From Candidatus Poribacteria bacterium (GTDB lineage Bacteria > Poribacteria > WGA-4E > WGA-3G): DNA of 47,383 nt. The translations under genes were made by a program, and so were the position numbers. Where the stretch lies: contig JAJEDB010000017.1 in the NCBI GenBank assembly GCA_022821725.1, positions 1 to 47,383 on the forward strand, read 5' to 3'. This document shows positions 8,851 to 17,399 of the stretch, piece by piece; the stretch's first letter is position 1, and every line of letters begins with the position of its first letter. The notes below the pieces were generated by a model. The model saw only the letters and a list, made by a program, of their open reading frames with translations, ran no database searches and had not been told where the DNA came from.

Positions 8851-8964
8851 ATGGATATGTCTGCTTGGTATACCCCGATTTACCTTTCAACAGTGAGCAC
8901 TATTGTAATTTCTTCATTGACGACTCTGTTGTATGAAAGGATGTTTACCAATATAGAAAAATAA
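8851..8964 (+). CDS. Small single-pass membrane protein, 37 residues
   Basis: An ATG at 8851 preceded by GAGGTGG (8841-8847) opens a 37-codon frame ending TAA at 8962-8964. The product has one hydrophobic stretch (TPIYLSTVSTIVISSLTTLL, residues 8-27), then YERMF and a short polar tail. It reads like a small inner-membrane peptide. It has no recognised family. Position just upstream of the restriction-modification genes, and a hydrophobic helix with a polar tail, recall type I toxins and regulatory miniproteins, but no antisense RNA partner was identified. The ribosome binding site is the main reason to list it. Confidence 0.45.
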   Translation: MDMSAWYTPIYLSTVSTIVISSLTTLLYERMFTNIEK

Positions 8965-8994
8965 TTGGATTTTCGAGTCGAAATATGGTACACT
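8965..8994 (+). promoter_or_regulatory. Promoter for the restriction-modification genes
   Basis: TTGGAT (8965-8970), 18 bases, then TACACT (8989-8994) preceded by TGG gives an extended -10 promoter. It starts one base after the miniprotein stop and about 125 bases before the restriction gene start. The 12-mer TACACTAAACAT at 8989-9000 is the one found at 13-24. Confidence 0.5.
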
Positions 8995-9119
8995 AAACAT
9001 AATCTGCTGATACGAGACTTCTGCCTTGGCGTAGAAATGACTTGAACGCGCTAATACTAAAACAATAGACGATCAGACCAGAAGAGTGTAACAGCACACA
9101 ACACTATGAGGGCTGTAGG

Positions 9120-10082
9120 TTGGGCGTTAATAAAAATAGACCAGATGAATGGAAATCAGATATTGCCAAGTCTGTTGATTTTTACAATGACTGGTTTTTA
9201 CGATCTGCTCCGCGGGTTTTCAAAGAAACGCGGTTGAAAACTAGCCAGCAGGTTGAGCAAGTCCTGGAGTGGACAGTTAATCTCACGCAGTTGAATCCTG
9301 AAGTTTTTCAAAAGTATCCAAGTATTCTACCTGTCCTACGCATGGCAACTTGTCCTCCAATAGCCCGAGATAGATTGATAGGACTCGCTGGGGTTCCGCG
9401 TAACCTTGTGAGTGCTATGGAGGAGGATAAGCGTGTACCTCCCCGTATGGAATCTGGCCAACTTCAGGAAAACTTGGAGAAAATTGGAAAGGTTATCATT
9501 GGGTTAATTGACTATGATATTTTCGTTTGGCTTGACCGAGACGATGAAGGAAACGCGGAGGAAATTCGCCGTGCTGCAACGATCGTTGCTGATAGGCTTT
9601 GTGGTGCTGAGGCGAATCCGATTCTTAGAAATGCTCAAGAGAAGCGTCAGTTAACGTCTATCCAGCATTGGCTCCAAGAACGTGGTTACACGTTTAATGA
9701 AAGGGCTAGTAACAGGAAATTTGACGAACTTCCCCCTGGTACATTTGTGTTTCATTTTAACGTTCCGGTACACCAAGTCACTAGCAATAGGGAAATAAGA
9801 ATGCCTATTGATGTTGTTGTTATGCCTCTTACAGCAAAGCTAGGTGATTTTCCGTTGTTGATTGAAGCAAAGTCGGCAGGGGACTTTACTAATACGAATA
9901 AACGGAGAAAAGAGGAGGCAATCAAAGTTTCTCAGTTGCGTAGCACCTATGGAGACAGTATACGTTTCGTACTTTTCTTGTCTGGTTATTTTGACAGTAA
10001 TTACCTAGAATATGAAGCGGATGAAGGCATAGACTGGGTTTGGGAACATCGTATCAATGACTTGGCAGAGTTTGGATTATAA
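9120..10082 (+). CDS. Type II restriction endonuclease, XamI-like
   Basis: The 320-residue protein resembles the XamI restriction enzyme family: the N-terminal W..DI..SVDFYN.WF...AP block (11-31), and a C-terminal PD-(D/E)xK-type core with D231 in MPIDVVVMPL and E249-A-K251 in LLIEAKSAGD. XamI cleaves GTCGAC in double-stranded DNA; the same specificity is likely but unproven here. The start is TTG at 9120; no in-frame ATG lies upstream near it. It is followed after 3 bases by the methyltransferase gene. This block is visibly more AT-rich than its neighbours, as expected for a horizontally acquired defence island. Confidence 0.75.
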   Translation: MGVNKNRPDEWKSDIAKSVDFYNDWFLRSAPRVFKETRLKTSQQVEQVLEWTVNLTQLNPEVFQKYPSILPVLRMATCPPIARDRLIGLAGVPRNLVSAMEEDKRVPPRMESGQLQENLEKIGKVIIGLIDYDIFVWLDRDDEGNAEEIRRAATIVADRLCGAEANPILRNAQEKRQLTSIQHWLQERGYTFNERASNRKFDELPPGTFVFHFNVPVHQVTSNREIRMPIDVVVMPLTAKLGDFPLLIEAKSAGDFTNTNKRRKEEAIKVSQLRSTYGDSIRFVLFLSGYFDSNYLEYEADEGIDWVWEHRINDLAEFGL

Positions 10083-10085
10083 AAT

Positions 10086-11699
10086 ATGTTTGTGGACAAG
10101 CAACTTGCAAAAATTCACCAAATTGAGACAGAACGGTTAAAGCTTCAAACTCGATTAAATACGGAAAAATCCCAAGAGGAACGCAATAAATTAGGTCAAT
10201 TTGCGACTCCACCGAAGTTGGCGATGGATATTATAGAAGCCTCAAAAGGATTAATTAGGTCTTCTGAAGGGATTCGTTTTCTTGACCCAGCGTTCGGTAC
10301 AGGGGCGTTTTATTTTGCTTTATTGAAATGTTGTTCAGATTTGCATCTCAATTGGGCAAGAGGGTATGAAGTAGATCCACATTATGGAAACGAGACTGTC
10401 AAATTATGGAAGGCCACAGGGCTTGATTTGAGAATCGTTGATTTTACAAAATCTAACCCACCAAATTTTGAGCAAGATAAAGCGAATCTTCTAATTTGTA
10501 ACCCTCCATATTCTAGACACCATCATTTATCCTCTGATGAAAAGTTAAGGTTACAGAAGCATGCCGGCCAAATGACCGGTATAAAGCTAAGTCAGTTATC
10601 AGGTTTATACTGCTACTTTATGCTTACTTCACACAGTTGGTTAGCAGATGATGGCTTGGCCTGTTGGCTTGTACCAAGCGAATTTATGGATGTAAACTAC
10701 GGGCAGCAACTGAAAGAATATTTGACCACTTGCGTAAGTTTGTTACGTGTTCATCGCTTTTCACCTAAGGAACTACAGTTTGGAGACGCTCTTGTTTCTT
10801 CATCTGTTCTTTGGTTTAGAAAAACCAAACCATCGATGAATTGTAAGGTCGAATTTACTTATGGTGGTACGATAAAGGAACCCAAAAAACGTCGTGTTTT
10901 ATCTATTGATTCGCTGCGAGATATAAGGAAGTGGAATCATCTATCAGATGTTGTAGGTGTTTCTAATGCTGATGACACGATAGATAAATCTGCATCTCCG
11001 AGATTAGAAGATTTTTTTCATGTAAAACGCGGTTTAGTAACGGGAGCAAATAAATTTTTTCTACTTTCCCCTACCCAGGTTTCTGAATATAACCTGCCTA
11101 CCGAGTTTCTAACACCTATATTACCAAGTCCTCGATATTTATTATCCGATGAAATTCAGGCCGATGGCGCAGAAAACCCTATTCTGAAACGGACCCTATT
11201 TTTATTAAATTGTTCCTTACCAGAGCGCAGCATTCAGTTTGATTATCCGCCCCTTTGGGAATATTTGCAGTGGGGAATTCGGATGGGAATTCATGAGCGT
11301 TATCTGTGTCGGCATCGTTCACCTTGGTACTCACAAGAGAGGCGCGATCCAACCTTATTCCTCTGTACGTATATGGGAAGGGGATCTATTAGAAACCCAA
11401 AACCCTTTCGTTTTATTTTCAACCACTCTAAAGCAATCGCTGCGAACGGATATTTGATGTTGTATCCTACTTCTTATTTGGAAAAGGCATTTGAGGCGGA
11501 CCCGAGATTAGTTCGGGCAGTATGGGAGGCTTTAAACGCAATTACTCCTGAGGATTTAATAAAAGAAGCACGGGTCTACGGTGATGGTCTCTATAAACTT
11601 GAGCCAAAAGAATTGGCTAATGTGTCTGTTGGTAATGTCTTTTCAGCGCAGTTAGGTTTGGGGACGCATTTCACGGCACAACAGATGGAATTTTTATAG
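10086..11699 (+). CDS. Type II N6-adenine DNA methyltransferase (partner of XamI-like enzyme)
   Basis: The 537-residue protein is a gamma-type adenine methyltransferase: motif X GQFATPPKLAMDII (38-50), S-adenosylmethionine motif I D67-P-A-F-G-T-G73, and catalytic motif IV N139-P-P-Y142. The C-terminal half, with weaker conservation, is the probable target recognition region. It should methylate adenine in the site cut by the neighbouring endonuclease and so protect host DNA. Spacing of three bases after the endonuclease implies one mRNA with the nuclease translated first, an order that usually needs extra control; no controller gene was recognised other than, speculatively, the 37-residue protein. 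Composition is AT-rich like its partner. Confidence 0.88.
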   Translation: MFVDKQLAKIHQIETERLKLQTRLNTEKSQEERNKLGQFATPPKLAMDIIEASKGLIRSSEGIRFLDPAFGTGAFYFALLKCCSDLHLNWARGYEVDPHYGNETVKLWKATGLDLRIVDFTKSNPPNFEQDKANLLICNPPYSRHHHLSSDEKLRLQKHAGQMTGIKLSQLSGLYCYFMLTSHSWLADDGLACWLVPSEFMDVNYGQQLKEYLTTCVSLLRVHRFSPKELQFGDALVSSSVLWFRKTKPSMNCKVEFTYGGTIKEPKKRRVLSIDSLRDIRKWNHLSDVVGVSNADDTIDKSASPRLEDFFHVKRGLVTGANKFFLLSPTQVSEYNLPTEFLTPILPSPRYLLSDEIQADGAENPILKRTLFLLNCSLPERSIQFDYPPLWEYLQWGIRMGIHERYLCRHRSPWYSQERRDPTLFLCTYMGRGSIRNPKPFRFIFNHSKAIAANGYLMLYPTSYLEKAFEADPRLVRAVWEALNAITPEDLIKEARVYGDGLYKLEPKELANVSVGNVFSAQLGLGTHFTAQQMEFL

Positions 11700-11756
11700 A
11701 GATAAAGGAATGGTTTTCATGATATTGTTTATACGCCGCTACTGGACGAAAAACCT

Positions 11757-11770
11757 AAAAAGTTACACTT
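11757..11770. repeat. 14-base repeat shared with 46960-46973
   Basis: AAAAAGTTACACTT occurs here, between the methyltransferase and AAA ATPase 3' ends, and again at 46960-46973 between the YvcK region and the right edge. Both are intergenic. Function unknown. Confidence 0.5.
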
Positions 11771-11794
11771 ATCTGTGCAAATCCCCTCCATTTA

Positions 11795-13651
11795 TCAGTT
11801 AACACCTATCGCTTCCAATCGCGCAATCTCTTTCATCCACGATTCTCGAATCTCAGGGGAGTAGTCTCCGGGGAGTAGGGATTTTCGTGTGCAGTTGACG
11901 AGTGCCTGTAAGGTTTGATAGCGTCGAATCGGACCGATATTCGGTAGGATGCGGTCTTCCGCCACAGCGATGATTTCATCGAGGGTCAGTTTGTCTTGCT
12001 TGATGAGACTGGTGGCTTCTAAGTCGGAACGTAGCGATGCGAAACTCGCCGCGGAATAGTCTTCTGTCAGTTTCACAAGTCGTTGGACTGCATCTTCAGG
12101 CAGGGGACCGGGAATGACTTTAGCGAGCGTCCAGCGAAGAAACGCCTCGCGATCCTCGCCTCTCGGGTCGAGCACTGGGATTACCATATCCCCGACTCTG
12201 CCCTCTCGCCGTAGGTCAGGAGAGAGGTGATAAATCCGAGCGGTCATCAGAAGCCACGTGATGTTGCCGCGGAGTTGCGGATCCGACATCATCGCCTGTA
12301 TCTTTCCTGTCAAACGCCGTTCTGTGCTATGGGCATCCGTTCCGACATTGCCGAATTGGGTGTCCGCTTCATCAACGAAGATGAGCACTTTTACGAGTGC
12401 CATCAGCAAGCGTCGGAGTCTTTCAAAGATAACGTCTGTTTGTCCGAACCACATACTCCGAATATTCTTGAGGACGAGCACAGGGATATCGAGTTCACCG
12501 GCGAGTCCCTCGAAAATGAACGTTTTTCCACTACCGATGGGACCGCAGACGCTCATACCGGGGATCGCATCGGGACCGGTTGAGGTGATACGCGGAATCA
12601 ATTGCGTTTTCAGGAAATCCACTAATTTTTCGTTGCCAACGATGTCCTTGAGACTGTGTGCAGGTTTTTTGAACTCTACGACATCATCGCCTAACTGCGC
12701 TTGGATGAATTCGGAAACTTTGTCGATAACAGCCTCGGGTTGTAATCTCTCACCGGAGTAGCGCGCCGAAAGGAGCATCTGTCGCAATGCTTGGAGGGAT
12801 AGACCCGCTGTGAGCATCGCCAATTGGGCTTGTGTCCCCCAAAGGTTTAGCGGTTTTTCCACTAACTTCGGTGTATTGTTAAACCATGAGATAAAATGTT
12901 GGCGTTCTACCATCCCAGGTGCCGGTATTTCGAGGGTGATAACCTGTGGCAGCCTTGTGATCCGAGAGTTCAGGAGGCTTGCTGATTCCGCGATGAAAAT
13001 GACGGTATCGTTCCCTTCCATAAAATTGGAATCCGATATCCAATCTTGAACGATACTGACCCGGTGCCTGTCTTGTAGCGACAAACTCCGGATTTCGCCT
13101 TCCGGTAGCAGCATGTCGGTTGCTTCAATCAGGATTATCAATTTTTCCTGTAGTCGTTTTTCACCTTGAGGATTTGTGGTGCGGGAGAGCAGACAGAACT
13201 GCCGTAGGAGTTCAAGTGCCAACGTGGGACTACCGATTGCATCGTTCATGTACTGTGTAAAAGAGGTATCTGCGGGACCATCGGCTTCGGTAGATGTGGC
13301 GCGTTCAGCGGCTGCCTGTATCGGGCGGGGGACACCCGTGCTGGCATTTATGTCAAGATTTGCCTCCGTTGCGCCGCGCCATAGATTGAACGCGCGTTTA
13401 ACCTTTTCACGGTCAGCCGCTTTTGCAAATCGGATGGGTCCATTGAGTTCGTAAACGATGAGGATGAACCCTGGAATGTCCCAGCTGCGGGTCAGGAAGG
13501 GGACGAGTGGAACATAATCCGTGTCATCTCCGTCTCGGACGAAGAAGAGGTCGTGGATATTGCCAGATAGGACAAGGCTACGTGAGGTACCCGAATTGAT
13601 GAGCAGTCCGGCTTCTTTCAGGAATGTATAGGTTGGACTTTTAACGGCTAT
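11795..13651 (-). CDS. AAA+ ATPase encoded with PspA; proposed ATA start
   Basis: The first ATG (13249) gives 484 residues, but the same frame stays open back to the pspA-like stop (13718-13720) and clearly codes: SGTSRSLVLSGNIHDLFFV, VPFLTRSWDIPG and similar blocks. No ATG, GTG or TTG occurs in the extension. The best start is ATA at 13651-13649, nine bases after GGGG, giving MAVKSPTYTFLKEAG and 618 residues. The first half looks like a degenerate NTPase domain of the Ycf46-like sort; the second has Walker A GPIGSGKT (370-377), Walker B IFVDEAD (424-430) and an Arg-rich lid region (DLRREGR). It probably remodels protein assemblies, plausibly PspA polymers. Alternatives are stop readthrough from pspA (same frame), another non-standard start, or a base error. 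Confidence 0.8.
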   Translation of the reverse strand: MAVKSPTYTFLKEAGLLINSGTSRSLVLSGNIHDLFFVRDGDDTDYVPLVPFLTRSWDIPGFILIVYELNGPIRFAKAADREKVKRAFNLWRGATEANLDINASTGVPRPIQAAAERATSTEADGPADTSFTQYMNDAIGSPTLALELLRQFCLLSRTTNPQGEKRLQEKLIILIEATDMLLPEGEIRSLSLQDRHRVSIVQDWISDSNFMEGNDTVIFIAESASLLNSRITRLPQVITLEIPAPGMVERQHFISWFNNTPKLVEKPLNLWGTQAQLAMLTAGLSLQALRQMLLSARYSGERLQPEAVIDKVSEFIQAQLGDDVVEFKKPAHSLKDIVGNEKLVDFLKTQLIPRITSTGPDAIPGMSVCGPIGSGKTFIFEGLAGELDIPVLVLKNIRSMWFGQTDVIFERLRRLLMALVKVLIFVDEADTQFGNVGTDAHSTERRLTGKIQAMMSDPQLRGNITWLLMTARIYHLSPDLRREGRVGDMVIPVLDPRGEDREAFLRWTLAKVIPGPLPEDAVQRLVKLTEDYSAASFASLRSDLEATSLIKQDKLTLDEIIAVAEDRILPNIGPIRRYQTLQALVNCTRKSLLPGDYSPEIRESWMKEIARLEAIGVN

Positions 13652-13717
13652 GGCGCACCGCCCCTTTCTGTTCGAAGTGACGCAACTGCGTGTGTGATGC
13701 TGCGTTTTTATGGCGCG

Positions 13718-14554
13718 TTATACCGGCAATTCGGAGTCGGAATCGGTTGTCTTTTTGGGAGTCTCCGTCTCTGTCTTTGCGTCGGTTTGCTGTGCTCCGA
13801 AGATTAAGGCATCGAATTCATCATTGGTAGCAGAGGAACGCGCGGCAGTGAGGAATTCTTCCTCTTCGCTTTTTGAATCCGTGCCAGCCAATTCCTGTGC
13901 GACTGTTGAACGCGCTTTCGCTTTCTCACGTATTTCGCGCATACGGGTCAATTCAGCGGAGGTCCCGTCCATGCTGATACCGGAGAGCATATCCGCGATT
14001 TCCTCTTGTTCCCGGGCAGTGATCAGATCCGCAACTGCCTCAGACTGATCGGATTTAATCTTATCTAAATCGCGATGTAGACTGGTAATCTGAAGTTTGT
14101 GGGACTCAATATCGGCTTGCGCACTTTCAATCTCGTTTTCAAGTTCCGTGATCCGACCTGTTTTCTCCACCAAGTTGGAATTGAAGTCTTGATAAGCAGT
14201 GACGCATCGCGTATATTCACCATGCACCTTGATTTCTTCCTGTGAGAGTCCTTCGCCTTGTAATTGGACAGCCGTCTGCTGTGCCTTCGCGATGGCGCCT
14301 GCTTTGAGTTCTTCGAGTCGCTCGACTTCTTCGGTCAGGCTTTTAACCGTAGATCTTTTCTGTTCAACGAGTGCGATAAGTTGCCCGATCGCCTGCTTAT
14401 AGCGTTGGATATTCCCCTTTTTGTCGTTGATGATCTCCTCGTAAGCCCCTCTGACGGCTTCGGGGTTTTCCATCATTCTATCTGCGGATTCGTGTGCCTT
14501 TCCTGACAGTGTGTACCAGATACCCTTAAAAAATCGTGTGAATCCATTTGCCAT
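13718..14554 (-). CDS. pspA: PspA/IM30 (Vipp1) family membrane-stress protein
   Basis: The 278-residue protein is almost wholly helical and charged, starting ANGFTRFFKGIWYTLSGKA, an amphipathic helix, followed by long coiled coils (about 30-215) such as QAIGQLIALVEQKRSTVKSL and ITELENEIESAQADIESHKL. This is the PspA/IM30 layout. PspA and Vipp1 are now placed in the ESCRT-III superfamily and bind and remodel stressed membranes. The C-terminal tail (about 215-278) is acidic and Thr/Ser rich, longer than in E. coli PspA (222 residues). The ATG follows AGGAGA. The AAA+ ATPase frame begins right after its stop, suggesting a functional pair. An upstream promoter is at 14672-14700. Confidence 0.85.
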   Translation of the reverse strand: MANGFTRFFKGIWYTLSGKAHESADRMMENPEAVRGAYEEIINDKKGNIQRYKQAIGQLIALVEQKRSTVKSLTEEVERLEELKAGAIAKAQQTAVQLQGEGLSQEEIKVHGEYTRCVTAYQDFNSNLVEKTGRITELENEIESAQADIESHKLQITSLHRDLDKIKSDQSEAVADLITAREQEEIADMLSGISMDGTSAELTRMREIREKAKARSTVAQELAGTDSKSEEEEFLTAARSSATNDEFDALIFGAQQTDAKTETETPKKTTDSDSELPV

Positions 14555-14671
14555 TGTTGTTTCTCCTGTTGAGCGTGCGCATGAAAAGCGCGGTCTTCCT
14601 ATATTGGATTTGCGAGTTATACAGGTGTCCTCTGACGGCTTTACGCCGCGTTTAGATACCCATATTACCGT

Positions 14672-14700
14672 ATTTTAACATATTTTATCTAAAACCGCAA
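14672..14700 (-). promoter_or_regulatory. Promoter for the pspA-AAA unit
   Basis: On the minus strand TTGCGG (14700-14695), 17 bases ending TGT, and TAAAAT (14677-14672) form an extended -10 sigma-70 promoter. The leader to the pspA ATG is about 110 nt. No sigma-54 site of the classical psp type was seen. Confidence 0.55.
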
Positions 14701-14749
14701 GAAAATTTTTGTGAAGGGCATCAATGGTCAGTCGTCAGTAGAATTCTGC

Positions 14750-14778
14750 TTGACACAGAGGAGATATCTCAGTAAAAT
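14750..14778 (+). promoter_or_regulatory. Consensus sigma-70 promoter for the metallopeptidase-TPR gene
   Basis: TTGACA (14750-14755), a 17-base spacer and TAAAAT (14773-14778) lie 32 bases before the ATG at 14811. The 10-mer ACACTAAACA follows at 14781-14790, also present at 14-23 and 8990-8999. Confidence 0.75.
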
Positions 14779-14810
14779 AGACACTAAACACGATCGTCAA
14801 TTTTTAAAAG

Positions 14811-17225
14811 ATGCCCATAACACTTACGGTTCACAGGACATTTTCATATTGGTTGTGGTTCATTACGTTCGGTGTATTGGCGCTGGTCCTTGCCAATGTT
14901 CCGTTGTTCAATATTCTTGCCTTTGAATTTTGCGCTGTAATGGCACTCAGTATCTCTTTCGCAGGCGCCCACGTAACGCTGACAGTGTTGCGACAGATGA
15001 AACGACACCCCAGTGCGCTGAGCGGTATGCCGGGACAAATCGTCATGCGGTGTTTTTATGAGGCACTGATATTTAACGCAGGTTTATTGGGATTACCGCT
15101 CGGTATCATTCTGCTGAATGCCTTTCGCGTTGAGAACTGCAACTTCGGTGAAGGGTTCCTCTTTTTTATTCTTTTGTCCGGAATTAGTTGCCTATACGCC
15201 ACGGCAGCAGGCGTGTTTTTCGGGGTCTGGATCGAAAAACGGTGGTTGGCATATCTTGCCTACTTCGGTCATATTTTGCTTTCTTGTATTCCGGTAGTTA
15301 TCAATCTAATATTTCATCCACCCGTGTTTGCGTATCACGCGACATTCGGGTATTTCCCAGGCCCGATTTATGATTTCGTTATTCCGATAACACATACACT
15401 CCTGATCGCACGGGCGGAAACGCTATTGTGGACACTGCTATTTTTGGGACTTGCTGTCAGTCTATGTGAGGTGAGTAGAGAGACAGGATTGATGCCGCAG
15501 TTGAGGTGGCGTAAGCTTTTCAGCCCGCTGGAAACCCGTCATATTATAGGGGTATATCTGTTAGCCATCGGCTTACTCGGTTTCCAGTGCTATGCAGGAA
15601 CGTTGGGAATACGACCTACGCGCGCCGATATTGCCCGCGAACTCGGAGGCTTGCGTGAAACGGCACACTTTGAAATCTTTTATGCCCGTGAGCTTGAAAC
15701 CGAGATTGAACGGATTGCTGATGATTGTGAATTTCAGTATGCACAGGTGTCTGGCTATCTCGATCCTCAAGGCGCGATGCAATCTCGTAAGGTCCGGGCG
15801 TATATCTATGCCTCCCCTGAACAGAAAAAGCGGTTGATGGGTGCCCGCGGCACATCTGTCGAAGACCCATTCGGACACGGATTTCACATTCATGCCCAGG
15901 GCTTTCCGCATCCTGTCCTAAAGCATGAATTGGCGCACGTCTTTACTGTGCCGTGGTCCCCGTTGAAGGTGAGTCTAAAAATAGGACTTCATGAAGGAAT
16001 TGCCGTCGCCGCGGATTGGGATGAAGGCAGGCTCACAGGACATCAGTGGGCAAAGGCGATGCGTGAGATGGAGGTCGCACCTCCCTTGTCAGGCGTCATG
16101 GGGTTTGGATTTTGGGGGCATGCCGGTTCGCGGAGTTACCTGTTGGCAGGCTCCTTCGTTCGGTTTCTTGTTGATACCTACGGCATCGAAAAATTTAAGG
16201 GCGTTTTTCCCACCGGCAATTTTGTGGAGCATTACGCGAAAGGCTTATCTGCTCTGGAAGCCGAGTGGGTTGAATTTTTGAACACAGTCCCGTTGCGAGA
16301 CGATGAGGTCGCCTACGCCACATACCGTTTAAAGCGACAAAGTGTTTTTGAACAGGTCTGTGCCCATGAGATAGCAGCATTACGGGATACCGCTTGGCAG
16401 GCATATTACCGCAAAGATTTTGTCACTGCTATGGAGACTTTTGAGACGATACTATCAGATGAACCTGGAAACTTGAGCACACGCTGGGGGTTGATGTACA
16501 CCGCGTATCGAATGGAGGATTATGATAAAGCGTTATCTTTAGCGACCGATATTGCCAGCAAAGAAGACACACGGTTCAGCCCAGAAGCGATGCTATTGAA
16601 AGGTGACCTTTATTGGCTGAAGGGTGAATATGAACAAGCGATGAATACTTATGCAGCGGTTGAAACAGAGTATGAGACAATTGAGCGGAGGCGAATCAAG
16701 CGGATTGCAGCACTCTCTTATCCGGATGTAGTTCCAGGCGGATGGGATACTCAGTTGAACGGGACGGGGCAGGAAAATCGGTCCCTCCGCGAGTTGCTCC
16801 GTGTCGTTTTAGTTGAGCCTAAGGATGCTGGGGAGAAGATGGCGTATCTGTCAATGTGTATGCAAACCGAACCTGATATGTGGTTGGCATATCTTTTAGC
16901 GGGTGAGTTGCTTCATGGAGAAGGGGCGTGGCAAAGCAGTAATCAGTATCTGCGTCGGACGATATCCCTGTTGGAGAAAGTACAGGCATCGGATCTGGCT
17001 TTCTCCGAGACACCCGTGTCAGGGCAATTGACAGTCCAACAACACCAAAGTCTTGTGTTAGAGACATGGAGGAAGATGGGCATCAATGGGTATCATCAGA
17101 GAGATTATGTGAATGCAACAGCGGCATTCTCTATGATAGCGGAGGACGTAACGCTGCCCCTCGGAACCATACGAAAGGCAGAGGAGTGGAAACAAAGATG
17201 TCAATGGGCGCAAGACAGAAAATGA
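14811..17225 (+). CDS. Membrane protein with gluzincin-type metallopeptidase domain and TPR repeats
   Basis: The 804-residue protein has about seven hydrophobic segments in its first 265 residues (for example SYWLWFITFGVLALVLAN and HIIGVYLLAIGLLGFQC). An extracytoplasmic or cytoplasmic domain follows with HELAH at 372-376 and HEGIAV about 20 residues later, the HExxH...E zinc arrangement of gluzincins (peptidase MA-like). The remainder is TPR-like (WGLMYTAYRMEDYDKALSLA, LLKGDLYWLKGEYEQAMNTY). Zinc protease activity is inferred from the motif. The mRNA has a short leader and no clear Shine-Dalgarno before the ATG. Substrate and role are unknown; the TPRs suggest protein partners. It is divergent from pspA. 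Confidence 0.75.
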   Translation: MPITLTVHRTFSYWLWFITFGVLALVLANVPLFNILAFEFCAVMALSISFAGAHVTLTVLRQMKRHPSALSGMPGQIVMRCFYEALIFNAGLLGLPLGIILLNAFRVENCNFGEGFLFFILLSGISCLYATAAGVFFGVWIEKRWLAYLAYFGHILLSCIPVVINLIFHPPVFAYHATFGYFPGPIYDFVIPITHTLLIARAETLLWTLLFLGLAVSLCEVSRETGLMPQLRWRKLFSPLETRHIIGVYLLAIGLLGFQCYAGTLGIRPTRADIARELGGLRETAHFEIFYARELETEIERIADDCEFQYAQVSGYLDPQGAMQSRKVRAYIYASPEQKKRLMGARGTSVEDPFGHGFHIHAQGFPHPVLKHELAHVFTVPWSPLKVSLKIGLHEGIAVAADWDEGRLTGHQWAKAMREMEVAPPLSGVMGFGFWGHAGSRSYLLAGSFVRFLVDTYGIEKFKGVFPTGNFVEHYAKGLSALEAEWVEFLNTVPLRDDEVAYATYRLKRQSVFEQVCAHEIAALRDTAWQAYYRKDFVTAMETFETILSDEPGNLSTRWGLMYTAYRMEDYDKALSLATDIASKEDTRFSPEAMLLKGDLYWLKGEYEQAMNTYAAVETEYETIERRRIKRIAALSYPDVVPGGWDTQLNGTGQENRSLRELLRVVLVEPKDAGEKMAYLSMCMQTEPDMWLAYLLAGELLHGEGAWQSSNQYLRRTISLLEKVQASDLAFSETPVSGQLTVQQHQSLVLETWRKMGINGYHQRDYVNATAAFSMIAEDVTLPLGTIRKAEEWKQRCQWAQDRK

Positions 17226-17300
17226 GGTCCCTTGTTGACTTATGGTTAACTTCATACTATACTATATTCTGCGCGACAGTCAGTGGTTGAGATTTTCTTT

Positions 17301-17399
17301 AGACCCAAAGGTGTAGCCTGCAACAACGGCGCAGGCGGATATGAGAAAGGCACGTGAGGTTCCAACTCACGTTGTTTAACCGCAAGGAAAAATTAAAAA
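17301..17399 (+). repeat. Leader element, copy A (full length)
   Basis: This 99-base copy has box 1 (AGCCTGCAACAACGGCGCAGG... from 17315), which folds as GCCTGC (17316-17321) with GCAGGC (17331-17336); a second hairpin ACGTGAG (17352-17358) with CTCACGT (17366-17372); and the end box CCGCAAGGAAAAATTAAAA (17380-17398), whose AAGGAAAA is the ribosome binding site for the kinase fusion at 17400. Copies B, C, D, E and F lie at 19.4-24.9 kb. Confidence 0.85.
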
